A stretch of 7,718 nt of DNA from an uncultured bacterium (GCA_937995995.1 CALKIP010000127.1:1-7718); one strand, 5' to 3'. Positions 1-6,782 are shown, counted from the first letter of the stretch. Made by a program: numbers and translations. Notes: generated from the letters alone by a model not told the origin.

Positions 1-126
1 AGCCAGAAGCGCTCGTACGGAGGGGTTGGCAAAAAGGGCTTGGGAGGCCGGTTTTCAGCCCCGGAGGTAAAGCTGGCTGAGATTTGGCTCCAATCGCCTG
101 ATTTTCGCCGTATGGCTACGCTATAG
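1..126 (+). CDS. Possible C-terminal tail of an unknown protein (partial)
   Basis: Frame 1 is open from the window edge to a TAG at 124-126, giving 41 residues that begin SQKRSYGGVGKKGLGG and end WLQSPDFRRMATL. The tail is basic and Gly-rich at first. Two things favour coding: the frame stays open in a lower-GC stretch, and a terminator-like hairpin follows about 40 bases after the stop. I do not recognise the family. A transposase or other mobile-element protein would fit the context, but no motif shows it. The opposite strand also has an open frame across most of this stretch, so this could be a shadow of a gene on the other strand or chance. Confidence 0.25.
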   Translation, partial: SQKRSYGGVGKKGLGGRFSAPEVKLAEIWLQSPDFRRMATL

Positions 127-162
127 CGGACCTCGCAATTCCTTCTGAATTGTCGTCACCGA

Positions 163-219
163 TGCTCCTGAGTCGGGTGCCCCAGAAAGGCCCTGTCTCA
201 GGAGCAAGTTGTTTTATTA
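163..219 (+). terminator. Stem-loop with U-rich tail, probable rho-independent terminator
   Basis: TGCTCCTGAG (163-172) and CTCAGGAGCA (197-206) are perfect 10-bp inverted arms. The 24-base loop can form a further short GC stem (GGTGCC-type pairing with GGCCC around 176-193). The stem is followed by a T-rich run, GTTGTTTTATTA (208-219). It would suit termination of the open frame ending at 126. Against it, two bases intervene before the T run and the loop is long. It could instead be a structural hairpin of a mobile-element end. Confidence 0.45.
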
Positions 220-325
220 TACCAATTTACAAGACAGCATCATGGGAGGTATTGCGAGGGGTGCTCGCGTGGCTGCACTAGAGAGTTGGCAATTTTAATG
301 CGGGGCAGAACGGCAGAAAACGGCG

Positions 326-2005
326 TATCCCTACGAGTTCAACAAGCCGGTGAAGTACGGGAACGTCTCGAAGGAAGACGCGCTCAGGATGCTGACGCTC
401 TACCCTGCGCGCCAACTTCGCATCGACCACCTGGTCGGCTCGATCGAGGTCGGCAAGCAAGGCGACGTCGTGCTCCTCTCCGGCGACCCGTTTGATTCCT
501 ACTCACGCGTCGAGAAGACGATCGTCGACGGCATCGTCTACTACGACCGCACCGACGAGGAGCGCACGCGTGGCGAGCCGGTGCGCGAACTGCCCCGCTT
601 CACCACCCCCGTCGTCGCCTCGCCCGTGGCCGACTGGCCGCAGAGCGAGGCGTCGCGGCTCTACGAAGCACCGGAATCGTCGGCCCTCGCCCTCGTCGGC
701 GGCACGGTGCACCCCGTCTCCGGGCCCGAGATCGAGAACGGCGTCGTCGTCGTGCGCGGCGGGCGGATCACGGCGGTCGGACCCGCGTCACAGGTGCAGA
801 TCCCCGCGGACGCGAAGCGGATCGACGTCTCCGGCAAGCACGTCTATCCGGGGATGATCAACGCGATGTCGCAGGTCGGGCTCAACGAGATCGGCTCGTT
901 CCAGGCGAGTTGGGATTTCGTCGAGATCGGCGACTTCAATCCGCATGTCCGCGCAATGGCCGGGCTGCAGCCGCACAGCGAAATCATCCCCGTCGTGCGG
1001 GCGAACGGCATCACCACGGTCCTCACCTCGCTCGGCACCGGGATCGTCCAGGGGATGGGCTCGGTGATCCAGCTCACGGGCGACACGCCCGAGCGGATGG
1101 AGATCGCCGGGCGCGCGGCACTCGTCGTCGACCTGCCGGTCCAGAACTCTGGGCGGCGACGTTTCGCCGGAGAGGCGGACCACGCGGCCGATGACCTCAT
1201 GGCCGAGCAGATGGCCGGCCACTGGCACGGCGCCACGCTGCCGCCGCTCGCGGCCGACACCGGCGTACTGGAGGAGAACAAAGGCACGCTCGAGGGCGAG
1301 CGCATGGAGAAGCTGATTGCGCTATTCGAGCGCTCCCGTCTCTACGCGAACCGGCCGACCACGAACGACCGGCCGACGGCAGCGTTCAACGCCCAGGCGC
1401 ACGGGCGCGAGAACATCCTGCTCGAGGCCATGATCCCGGCCGTGATGGGCGACGTCCCGGTCCTCTTCCGCGTGAACTCGGAGAAGGAGATCCGCTCGCT
1501 CTTCCTCTTCCTCGACAAGTTCCCGGAGGTCCGTGCGGTGATCGTCGGCGGCGAGCAGGCGTACCGCGTCGCACAGGAAATCGCCGAGCGCCAGATCCCG
1601 GTCATCCTCGAGAACGTGCTCTACCCGACGTCCGACCGCAGCGACCCGGTACATGCCCGGTGGGCGAACGCCGGGATCCTGCACTCCGCGGGCGTGAAGG
1701 TGGCGCTCGCCATCGATGGCGTCGAGTACACGCGCAACCTGCCGTACCACGCGGCCAAGGCCGCCGCCTTCGGGCTGCCGAAGGAGGAGGCGTTGCGCAC
1801 CGTCACACTGAACGCGGCCGAGATCCTCGGCCTCGGTGACGAACTCGGCAGCATCGACGTCGGCAAGCGCGCCGATCTGATCGTCACCGATGGCGACCCG
1901 CTCCAGATCGTGACCAACGTCGAGCGGGCGATCATCGGCGGGTGGGAGGTCCCGCTCGAGAGCAAGCACACGCGGCTCTGGGAGCAGTTCCGGGCTCGGA
2001 ACTGA
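326..2005 (+). pseudogene. Tandem amidohydrolase, 5'-truncated (C-terminal part only)
   Basis: The frame encodes the last ~20 residues of one amidohydrolase barrel plus its C-terminal beta-sandwich, then a whole second amidohydrolase-like domain. Numbering is from GTG at 350. Residues 1-67 carry KYGNVSKEDALRMLTLYPA, GSIEVGKQGDVVLLSGDP and SRVEKTIVDGIVYYD, typical of the end of imidazolonepropionase/dihydroorotase-like amidohydrolases. A linker follows, then domain two (about 113-551), from ALVGGTVHPVSG through GSIDVGKRADLIVTDGDP to WEQFRARN. In domain two the usual metal site is absent: the expected YPGxIDxHxH reads YPGMINAMSQ (166-175), the two later His sites read LFRVN (372-376) and VIVGG (397-401), and only Asp456 remains. 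I recall this ligand loss from a bacterial amidohydrolase-like family often found fused behind an active domain, so it is probably ancestral rather than decay. What is broken is the 5' end. Homology stops at about 326, the frame has a stop at 296-298, and the GTG at 350 has no Shine-Dalgarno. A normal tandem protein is about 1000 residues and often secreted, so roughly 450-500 residues, including any signal peptide and the first metal site, are missing. Confidence 0.8.
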
Positions 2006-2029
2006 TCCGGCCGGACAGGTAGAACGCGA

Positions 2030-2073
2030 GAGGGGCGGTCCGCACGCGACGTGTGCGGACCGCCCCTCGTTTA
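2030..2073 (+). terminator. Perfect 16-bp hairpin terminator after the amidohydrolase
   Basis: The arms at 2030-2045 (GAGGGGCGGTCCGCAC) and 2053-2068 (GTGCGGACCGCCCCTC) are exactly complementary around a 7-base loop, and GTTTA follows. The hairpin lies 24 bases past the amidohydrolase stop and 86 bases from the convergent regulator stop. The T run is short, so its main action is probably on the plus strand. The stem could also limit read-through from the TetR gene arriving from the other side. Confidence 0.8.
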
Positions 2074-2153
2074 CGTCATGCTCGGCGGCGAAGGGTGATA
2101 GGCGAGCCCGCACGGCCCTCGCAGTCCGCAAATAGCACCGAGCCCGCCGGTGC

Positions 2154-2759
2154 TCAAGCCGCCGCCACCCGCCGCCCCACCATCTCGACCGTATGCGCGA
2201 TGGCCGCTTCGATGTACTCCTCGCGGTCGATGCGCGAATCCAGCCGCCCCGCCAGGATCGTCGAGACCACGCCGTTGAGCAGCGACCAGATCAGGCCGAG
2301 CACCACCCTCGCGTCATCCTCGCTGCGGAAGCGCTCGGGATCGCATTCGGCTACGAGCCGCGTCGCCAGGTCGAGTGAGCGGCGGGTGCGGCGGTAGAGC
2401 TCCTTCGGGTAGCGGGCGACGCGCTCCGGGCGGAAGAGGTACATGACCTCGTACCACTCCGGGTGCTCGAGGCCGAACTCGATGTAGCGGCGGCTCAGCG
2501 CCTCCACCCGCTCGAGCGGCGTGACCGGGAGTCGCGAAATCACGAGTGTCTCCTCGTACCACCGCTCGAACCCCTCGTAGATGAGGGTGTGGATCAGCGA
2601 GTCTTTGTTCGGAAAGTAGAGATAGATGCTGCTCACGCTGCACCCGACCGCACGCGCGATCATACGCATCGATACGTCGCGATGCCCTTCGCGGGTGATC
2701 AGGTGGCGGGCCGCGTCCAGGATCGCAGTTCGAAGCCCGGTCTCGTTCGTGTCCGACAT
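2154..2759 (-). CDS. TetR/AcrR-family transcriptional regulator
   Basis: The 201-residue protein has the TetR pattern. An N-terminal helix (LRTAILDAARHLITREG, 9-25) is followed by a helix-turn-helix over about 30-50 (VSMRMIARAVGCSVSSIYLYFPNKDSL), with the hallmark SIYLYFPNKDSL recognition-helix end. The rest is the all-helical ligand-binding and dimerisation domain. HPEWYEVMYLF in its first third resembles the start of the WHG-type C-terminal domain. I chose the ATG at 2759 because TetR proteins usually have only a few residues before this helix; a GTG at 2771 is also in frame (205 residues). Neither has a strong Shine-Dalgarno. The gene lies downstream of, and on the same strand as, the fadN-fadA pair, with its own promoter at 2801-2829. 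Known FadR-type TetR repressors bind acyl-CoA and control beta-oxidation genes, so this is the obvious candidate regulator of the neighbours. That role is inferred from position only. Confidence 0.88.
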   Translation of the reverse strand: MSDTNETGLRTAILDAARHLITREGHRDVSMRMIARAVGCSVSSIYLYFPNKDSLIHTLIYEGFERWYEETLVISRLPVTPLERVEALSRRYIEFGLEHPEWYEVMYLFRPERVARYPKELYRRTRRSLDLATRLVAECDPERFRSEDDARVVLGLIWSLLNGVVSTILAGRLDSRIDREEYIEAAIAHTVEMVGRRVAAA

Positions 2760-2791
2760 GCAGCGCAGCACTCGTTGAGGTAAAACCTGAA

Positions 2792-2824
2792 ACGGTCGCG
2801 AGAATATACCGTAACCGATTCGGT
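2792..2824. promoter_or_regulatory. Operator-like palindromes inside the TetR promoter
   Basis: A perfect 11-base palindrome, ACCGA-T-TCGGT (2814-2824), sits in the spacer between the -35 and -10 boxes. A second, wider inverted repeat, ACGGT (2792-2796) and ACCGT (2808-2812) separated by 11 bases, spans the -10 box and start point. Either could be a site for the TetR dimer to autoregulate. The arms are short, so chance matches are possible for each one alone; their position on the promoter is the main support. Confidence 0.45.
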
Positions 2825-2829
2825 GTCAA
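2801..2829 (-). promoter_or_regulatory. Sigma70-type promoter of the TetR gene
   Basis: On the minus strand an exact TTGACA -35 box lies at 2829-2824. A -10 box follows: TATTCT at 2806-2801 with 17-bp spacing, or TATATT at 2808-2803 with 15-bp spacing. Transcription would start near 2794, giving a leader of about 35 nt before the ATG at 2759. The -10 area is among the most AT-rich stretches outside the first 325 bases. Confidence 0.65.
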
Positions 2830-3002
2830 CGCGTTCCAATCTCACAAAGAACCACGCCGACCCGTACGCATGCGCGTGCGGGTGCCCGCTCCCGAACCCA
2901 TCGGAAAACCCGGGCAGGCGCAAATGTACCCGTACGCGTAGGTGCACGCGTTCTGTGGGCGTGCATGCCGGTGCAACGGAAGCAGATCCTGCCGAACCGA
3001 TA
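2830..3002. other. Non-coding gap with short repeats, 3' of the fad operon
   Basis: No supportable gene lies here. The gap holds a 10-base direct repeat, ACCCGTACGC (2860-2869 and 2928-2937). It also holds a hairpin with 9-bp arms and one wobble pair (2861-2869 with 2874-2882), a 6-bp arm pair TGCCCG/CGGGCA (2883-2888, 2911-2916) and a 7-bp hairpin TGCACGC/GCGTGCA (2943-2949, 2959-2965). Any of these could act as the transcript end of the fad operon, read right to left, but none is followed by a clear T run on that strand. An intrinsic terminator is therefore not shown. Confidence 0.5.
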
Positions 3003-4169
3003 TCAACTATACACCTCAAAGACCCCCGCCGCGCCCATCCCCCCGCCGATGCACATCGTCACGAGCCCGAGCCCACCACCACGGCGCTGCAACTCGTGGA
3101 TGAGCTGCGTCGAGAGCTTGGCGCCCGTGGCTCCGAGCGGGTGGCCGAGGGCGATCGCGCCGCCGTTCACGTTCAGCTTCTCCTCCTCGAAGCCCAACTC
3201 GCGCGACACCGCGAGAACCTGGGCGGCGAAGGCCTCGTTGAACTCGATCAGGTCGACGTCGTCGAGCGTCATCCCGGCGCGGCCGAGCACCTTCGGCACG
3301 GCCTTGATCGGACCGACGCCCATGACATCCGGCTCGACGCCCGCGGTGCCAAACGTCACGAAGCGCGCGAGGATCGGCAGCCCGAGTGCCTCCGCCCGCT
3401 CGCGGCTGGTCAGCACGACCGCCGCCGCACCGTCCGAGAAGGGCGAGGCGTTGCCGGGCGTGACCGTGCCGTTCACCTTGAACGCTGGCCGGAGCTGCGC
3501 CAGCTTCTCGAGCGACGTGTCCGGCCGCACCAGCTCGTCGCGCCGGAACTCGAACGACTCCACGAATTTCTCCGTGCCATCCCACCGTTCGCGCTCGACG
3601 GCGATCGGCACGATCTCGTCGTCGAACCTGCCGGCCTCGATCGCTTCCACGGCGTGCCTGTGGCTACGCAGTGCCCAGGCATCCTGGTCCTCGCGGCCCA
3701 CGCCCCAGCGCTCGGCCACCCGCTCCGCCGTGTGGCCCATCCCGATGTACGCCTCGGTCAGCTCCGGGTGCAGCCGTGCCTGGAAACCGGACATCGGGAC
3801 CTGGCTCATCATTTCGATCCCGCCGGCCACGACGGTGTCCGCCATCCCGGTCATCACCGCCTGTGTACCCATCGCGAGCGTCTGCAGTCCGGACGAGCAG
3901 AAGCGGTTGATCGTCGAGCCCGACACCTCGACGGGAAAACCCGCGCGCAGTACGGCGAGCCGCCCGATGTTGAGCCCTTGCGAACTCTCGGGCATGGCAC
4001 ACCCCCACAGAACATCCTCGATCTGGTCCGGCTCGAGCCCCGCCCGCTCGACCGCGGCCTCGAGCACGGCCGCCGAGAGGTCGACCGGGTGGAGATCGGC
4101 GAGCGCTCCGCCTTTCTTGCCCCGTGCGACGGCGCTCCGGACGGCGCTGACGATGACGGCTTCATGCAT
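3003..4169 (-). CDS. fadA: Acetyl-CoA C-acyltransferase (3-ketoacyl-CoA thiolase)
   Basis: The 388-residue protein is a full-length thiolase of the FadA/acetyl-CoA acetyltransferase family. It cleaves 3-ketoacyl-CoA with CoA to acetyl-CoA and a chain two carbons shorter, the last step of beta-oxidation, in the cytoplasm. The nucleophile Cys91 lies in INRFCSSGLQ. NEAF is at 311-314, His343 in GGAIALGHPLGATGAK, and Cys373 in the C-terminal CIGGGMG motif, so the catalytic set is complete. The N-terminus (MHEAVIVSAVRSAVARGKKGG) is standard for the family, and the ATG at 4169 has a strong Shine-Dalgarno. The gene lies 82 bases downstream of the HAD-ECH gene on the same strand, the fadN-fadA order known from Bacillus subtilis, although the fadE acyl-CoA dehydrogenase that follows there is absent here. 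A biosynthetic thiolase is less likely given this partner. Confidence 0.95.
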   Translation of the reverse strand: MHEAVIVSAVRSAVARGKKGGALADLHPVDLSAAVLEAAVERAGLEPDQIEDVLWGCAMPESSQGLNIGRLAVLRAGFPVEVSGSTINRFCSSGLQTLAMGTQAVMTGMADTVVAGGIEMMSQVPMSGFQARLHPELTEAYIGMGHTAERVAERWGVGREDQDAWALRSHRHAVEAIEAGRFDDEIVPIAVERERWDGTEKFVESFEFRRDELVRPDTSLEKLAQLRPAFKVNGTVTPGNASPFSDGAAAVVLTSRERAEALGLPILARFVTFGTAGVEPDVMGVGPIKAVPKVLGRAGMTLDDVDLIEFNEAFAAQVLAVSRELGFEEEKLNVNGGAIALGHPLGATGAKLSTQLIHELQRRGGGLGLVTMCIGGGMGAAGVFEVYS

Positions 4170-4175
4170 GTGTTG

Positions 4176-4182
4176 CCTCCTC
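4176..4182 (-). promoter_or_regulatory. Strong ribosome binding site for fadA
   Basis: GAGGAGG on the minus strand ends six bases before the ATG at 4169. It is the strongest Shine-Dalgarno seen in the window, fixes the fadA start and implies efficient independent translation within the operon. Confidence 0.85.
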
Positions 4183-4191
4183 GGTTATCCA

Positions 4192-4231
4192 CGCCCCCGA
4201 CCGCATGCGCTCGCCCACGACCGTGGGGGCG
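4192..4231 (-). other. Intercistronic inverted repeat between fadN and fadA
   Basis: The 82-base gap between the two fad genes contains the 7-bp arms CGCCCCC (4192-4198) and GGGGGCG (4225-4231). A competing smaller hairpin is also possible, CCCAC (4214-4218) with GTGGG (4223-4227). There is no T run in the direction of transcription, so termination is unlikely. It could stabilise or process the message between the cistrons, or it may simply reflect high GC. Confidence 0.35.
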
Positions 4232-4251
4232 CCTCTCGGGAGTCCGCGGCG

Positions 4252-6555
4252 TCAGTTCCTCAGCGTCTTTCCGGTCTTCAGCGTGTAGGCGATACGCTCT
4301 TGCGTCTTCGGCGTACCGATCAGCTTCAGGAACGCCTCGCGCTCGAGGTCCAGAATGTCCTGCTCGTTCACGGTCCTCGGCGCGCCGTCGCCGCCCGAGA
4401 GGACGTACGCCAGCTCGTGTGCGATGGCGACCTCGTGCTCGGTGATCTGCCCTGCCTCGTGCACCGACCAGATGGCCGCGCGGAGATTGCCGAGCGCCTC
4501 CCGGCCGAGTGCGGTGATCGTGCGTGGCACCGGCGGCGTGTAGCCGGGCGCGAATTCGAGGACGCGCGCCTTGGCATCGGCCAGGAGGCGGTCGCGGTTC
4601 ATGGAGATCCGGTCGCGGTCGCGCAGGAAGCCGAGCTTGCGCGCATCGAGCGCGCTCTCGCTGGTGCGTGCCAGTGCGATCGTCTGGAAAGCACGCCGGA
4701 CGGCCTCGAACGGGTCCGCGCCCTGGTACGGCTCGAGCTCGCGCGTGAAGCGAAAGAGCAGTTCCTTCGTGCCGCCGCCGCCCGGGATCAGCCCGACGCC
4801 GACCTCGACCAGCCCCATGTACAGCTCGGCGTGCGCCTGGATCAGGTCCGCGTGAAGCGAAATCTCCGCGCCACCGCCGAGCGTGAGGCCGAACGGTGCG
4901 ATTACCACGGGGAACGGCGCCTGCCGCAGGCTCATCGACGCGTTCTGGAAGGTGCGCACGGCGTCGTCCAGCCGGTCCCACTCTCCTTCCCGCACCGCCG
5001 CGAGGGCGACGACGAGGTTCGCACCGGCGCTGAACGCCGTAGCATCCTCGCGCCCGATGACGAGCCCGGGCCGGTCCTCTCGCTCGATCCGCTGCAGCGC
5101 GACCTCGAGCAGTTCCAGGACGCCGGGGCCGAGAGTGCCCATCTTCGCACGGAGTTCGAGGAGGAGCACGCCGTCGCCAAGCTCGAGGAGCGCGGCATCA
5201 TCGTTGGCGGCGAGCGGCGTCTGGGAACCACGCAGCGCCGCCAGCGAGATCACACCGACCCGCGAGGGGACGGCCACGTAGCCGGCAGGCGAGTAGACGG
5301 CCGTGCCCCCATCGGTCTCGCGGTAGAAGCCGGCTTCTGGCTCGACGTCGAACGAGATCGGCTCCAGGCCGCGCTCGTCGAAGAGCGCGCGGTAGCGGTC
5401 CAACCCCACGGCGTCGATCTGGCGGTACGGCCCCTGCTCCCACCCGAAGCCCCACTCCATCGCGCGGTCGACCGAGGCGATGTCATGGGCGAGCTCGGGC
5501 GTCTTGCGGATGGTGTAGTGCGCACTCTCCGCCGCAGCCGCGCGCGCGAAGGCGCCGTACTTTCCGGGCAGTTCGAGCACACCGCGCAGGCGCTCGGCAA
5601 GGGGTCTAGAGGCGAGTTCGACGAGGCCGGGGATCTGTGGCGTCGCCTGGGGGACGTAGTCGCCGCCGCGCCAGTCATAGGTCAGGATCTGCTTGCCGTC
5701 CTTGCGGTAGAAGCCGGCGCCGGTCTTCTGCCCCAGATGGCCGCGCGCCACCAGGTCGTCCACCCATTCCGGCAGCGAGAAGTCCTCGCCCGTCGCCGCG
5801 CCGAGCCCTTGCGTCACGAATTTGAGCACGTCCAATCCGGAGATGTCGGCCGTGCGGAAGGTGGCCGACTTAGGCCGCCCGACGAGTGGCCCGGTCAGCG
5901 CATCGACCTCGTCGATCGTGAGGTCGAACTCCTGCATCAGGCGCAACGCGCCCACGATACCGTACACGCCCAGCCGGTTCGTGATGAAGCCCGGCGCGTC
6001 CTTCGCGACGACGATCCCCTTCCCCAGCACCCGGTCGCCGAACTCGGTGATCGCCTCGACCACCGCCGGATCAGTCTCGGGCGTCGGGATCAGCTCCAGG
6101 AGGTGCAGGTAGCGGGGTGGGTTGAAGAAGTGCGTGCCGAGGAAGCGCCGACGAAACGACTCCGGACGCCCCTGCGCCAGGAGCCGTATCGGGATCCCGG
6201 AGGTGTTCGTCGTCACGATCGACTCCGGCGCGAGTACCGATTCCAGCCGCTCGTAGAGTGCACGCTTCGGCTCCGGCTGCTCGACGATCGCCTCGACCAC
6301 CCAGTCGCACCCGCCCAGCCTTCCGAGGTCGTCCTCGGTGTTGCCCACCTCGATCAGCGCCGCGCGGTCCGGGTCCATGAACGACGCCGGCTTCGATCTG
6401 AGCGCCGCCTCCAGCCCCCGCCGGGCCGCCCCATCACGCTCCTCCTCGCCCGGTACGTCCAGGAGCACGGTCGGCACGCCGGCAGAGGCCGCGAGCGCGG
6501 CAATCCCCCGCCCCATAACCCCGGCGCCGACCACTCCGATTCGCCGTATGCGCAT
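4252..6555 (-). CDS. fadN: 3-hydroxyacyl-CoA dehydrogenase / enoyl-CoA hydratase fusion (FadN type)
   Basis: The 767-residue protein joins a 3-hydroxyacyl-CoA dehydrogenase (about 1-300, with a second helical domain to about 410) to an enoyl-CoA hydratase/isomerase domain (about 425-660) and a helical tail. This HAD-first order is that of Bacillus FadN (about 790 residues) and the reverse of E. coli FadB. The NAD-binding loop is VVGAGVMGRG (8-17). The dehydrogenase catalytic pair is His142 (GTHFFNPP) and Glu154 (LLELIPTPET), 12 apart as in the family. In the hydratase, FSAGANL (508-514) and LGGGAE (559-564) form the oxyanion area. Glu564 and Glu584 (GLVEVGVGLIPGGGG) are 20 apart, like the two catalytic glutamates of rat enoyl-CoA hydratase, so both activities look intact. 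It would carry out steps two and three of fatty-acid beta-oxidation and pass 3-ketoacyl-CoA to the thiolase. The frame stays open to an upstream ATG at 6957, but I chose 6555. There the protein begins MRIRRIGVVGAG, right at the Rossmann strand, and GGGAAG sits six bases upstream. The 134 upstream codons are Arg/Pro/Ala-rich and overlap the hairpin cluster. Confidence 0.93.
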   Translation of the reverse strand: MRIRRIGVVGAGVMGRGIAALAASAGVPTVLLDVPGEEERDGAARRGLEAALRSKPASFMDPDRAALIEVGNTEDDLGRLGGCDWVVEAIVEQPEPKRALYERLESVLAPESIVTTNTSGIPIRLLAQGRPESFRRRFLGTHFFNPPRYLHLLELIPTPETDPAVVEAITEFGDRVLGKGIVVAKDAPGFITNRLGVYGIVGALRLMQEFDLTIDEVDALTGPLVGRPKSATFRTADISGLDVLKFVTQGLGAATGEDFSLPEWVDDLVARGHLGQKTGAGFYRKDGKQILTYDWRGGDYVPQATPQIPGLVELASRPLAERLRGVLELPGKYGAFARAAAAESAHYTIRKTPELAHDIASVDRAMEWGFGWEQGPYRQIDAVGLDRYRALFDERGLEPISFDVEPEAGFYRETDGGTAVYSPAGYVAVPSRVGVISLAALRGSQTPLAANDDAALLELGDGVLLLELRAKMGTLGPGVLELLEVALQRIEREDRPGLVIGREDATAFSAGANLVVALAAVREGEWDRLDDAVRTFQNASMSLRQAPFPVVIAPFGLTLGGGAEISLHADLIQAHAELYMGLVEVGVGLIPGGGGTKELLFRFTRELEPYQGADPFEAVRRAFQTIALARTSESALDARKLGFLRDRDRISMNRDRLLADAKARVLEFAPGYTPPVPRTITALGREALGNLRAAIWSVHEAGQITEHEVAIAHELAYVLSGGDGAPRTVNEQDILDLEREAFLKLIGTPKTQERIAYTLKTGKTLRN

Positions 6556-6620
6556 GATCGTCTTCCCGTGAAAGTGGAGCGAGCTCCAGTGTGTATTGAG
6601 CCATCCGAAGCGGTTCTCGA

Positions 6621-6782
6621 GCAGGGCCGAGAGCCGGCTGGCGCCGGCGGGGTTCGGCCCTGCGGGCGGGACCTGCCGGCTACGCCGGCGGGAATACGGC
6701 ATCCGTTCGGACGCGGGGAACGGCCGCCTATCGGCGGCGGGGGCCGGCCTGCGGCCCGCGGGATGCGGCGCCCTGCGGGCGC
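6621..6782. repeat. Cluster of very GC-rich hairpins (REP-like)
   Basis: At least five inverted repeats follow each other closely. The first is nested: GCAGGGCCGA (6621-6630) pairs perfectly with TCGGCCCTGC (6654-6663) and encloses GCCGGC (6633-6638) with GCCGGC (6643-6648). The others are CCTGCCGGC (6672-6680) with GCCGGCGGG (6684-6692, one wobble), GCCGCC with GGCGGC (6723-6738), GGGCCG with CGGCCC (6741-6757), and GCGCCC with GGGCGC (6768-6782). The 12-mer GCCCTGCGGGCG occurs twice (6657-6668 and 6770-6781), which points to a repeated unit. If fadN is transcribed from the promoter at 6861-6890, all of this is in its untranslated leader. It may be a dispersed REP/BIME-type element, a structured leader, or both. 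Confidence 0.6.

Larger units (their letters stand above)
1..325. mobile_element. Atypical lower-GC segment, probable end of a mobile element
   Basis: This stretch has visibly lower GC than the rest of the window, including AT-rich runs around 210-232 and 291-298. It ends where an amidohydrolase reading frame begins without its N-terminal half. It contains a possible protein tail ending at 126, a perfect 10-bp palindrome (CGCTATAGCG, 119-128), a small hairpin with 6-bp arms (CAATTC 136-141, GAATTG 147-152), another weak hairpin (TCAGCC 55-60, GGCTGA 75-80) and a terminator-like stem-loop (163-206). The last ~115 bases before the junction hold no supportable gene. I cannot name an insertion-sequence family, and I see no defined terminal repeat or target duplication because the other end lies outside the window. 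Alternatives are a genomic rearrangement point or an assembly join. The right boundary is placed at about 299-326: the in-frame stop TAA is at 296-298 and amidohydrolase-like residues start at about 326. Confidence 0.5.

Noticed and set aside
1..60. Group II intron 3' end (domain V/VI-like CGTACGG stretch near base 15)
   Set aside because: Only a few bases resemble a domain V strand. The partner strand would lie upstream of the window, and no domain VI with a clear bulged A could be drawn. Kept only as a remark.
25..292. Direct repeat GTTGGCAA at 25-32 and 285-292, considered as element ends or a target duplication
   Set aside because: An 8-base repeat within ~300 bases is expected by chance, and neither copy lies exactly at the gene junction.
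1322..2131. A 269-codon minus-strand frame under the amidohydrolase
   Set aside because: It is opposite a clearly coding amidohydrolase domain and runs through the terminator hairpin. Its composition is rich in Arg, Asp and Val, with no motif.
2823..4445. A 540-codon plus-strand frame over the thiolase
   Set aside because: It is antisense to the thiolase, which has its active-site Cys, His and Cys motifs in place. The frame's translation is His/Arg-rich with no family resemblance.
6621..6782. CRISPR array or tandem repeat array
   Set aside because: The repeated units are short palindromes of differing sequence and irregular spacing, with no constant repeat and spacer pattern.
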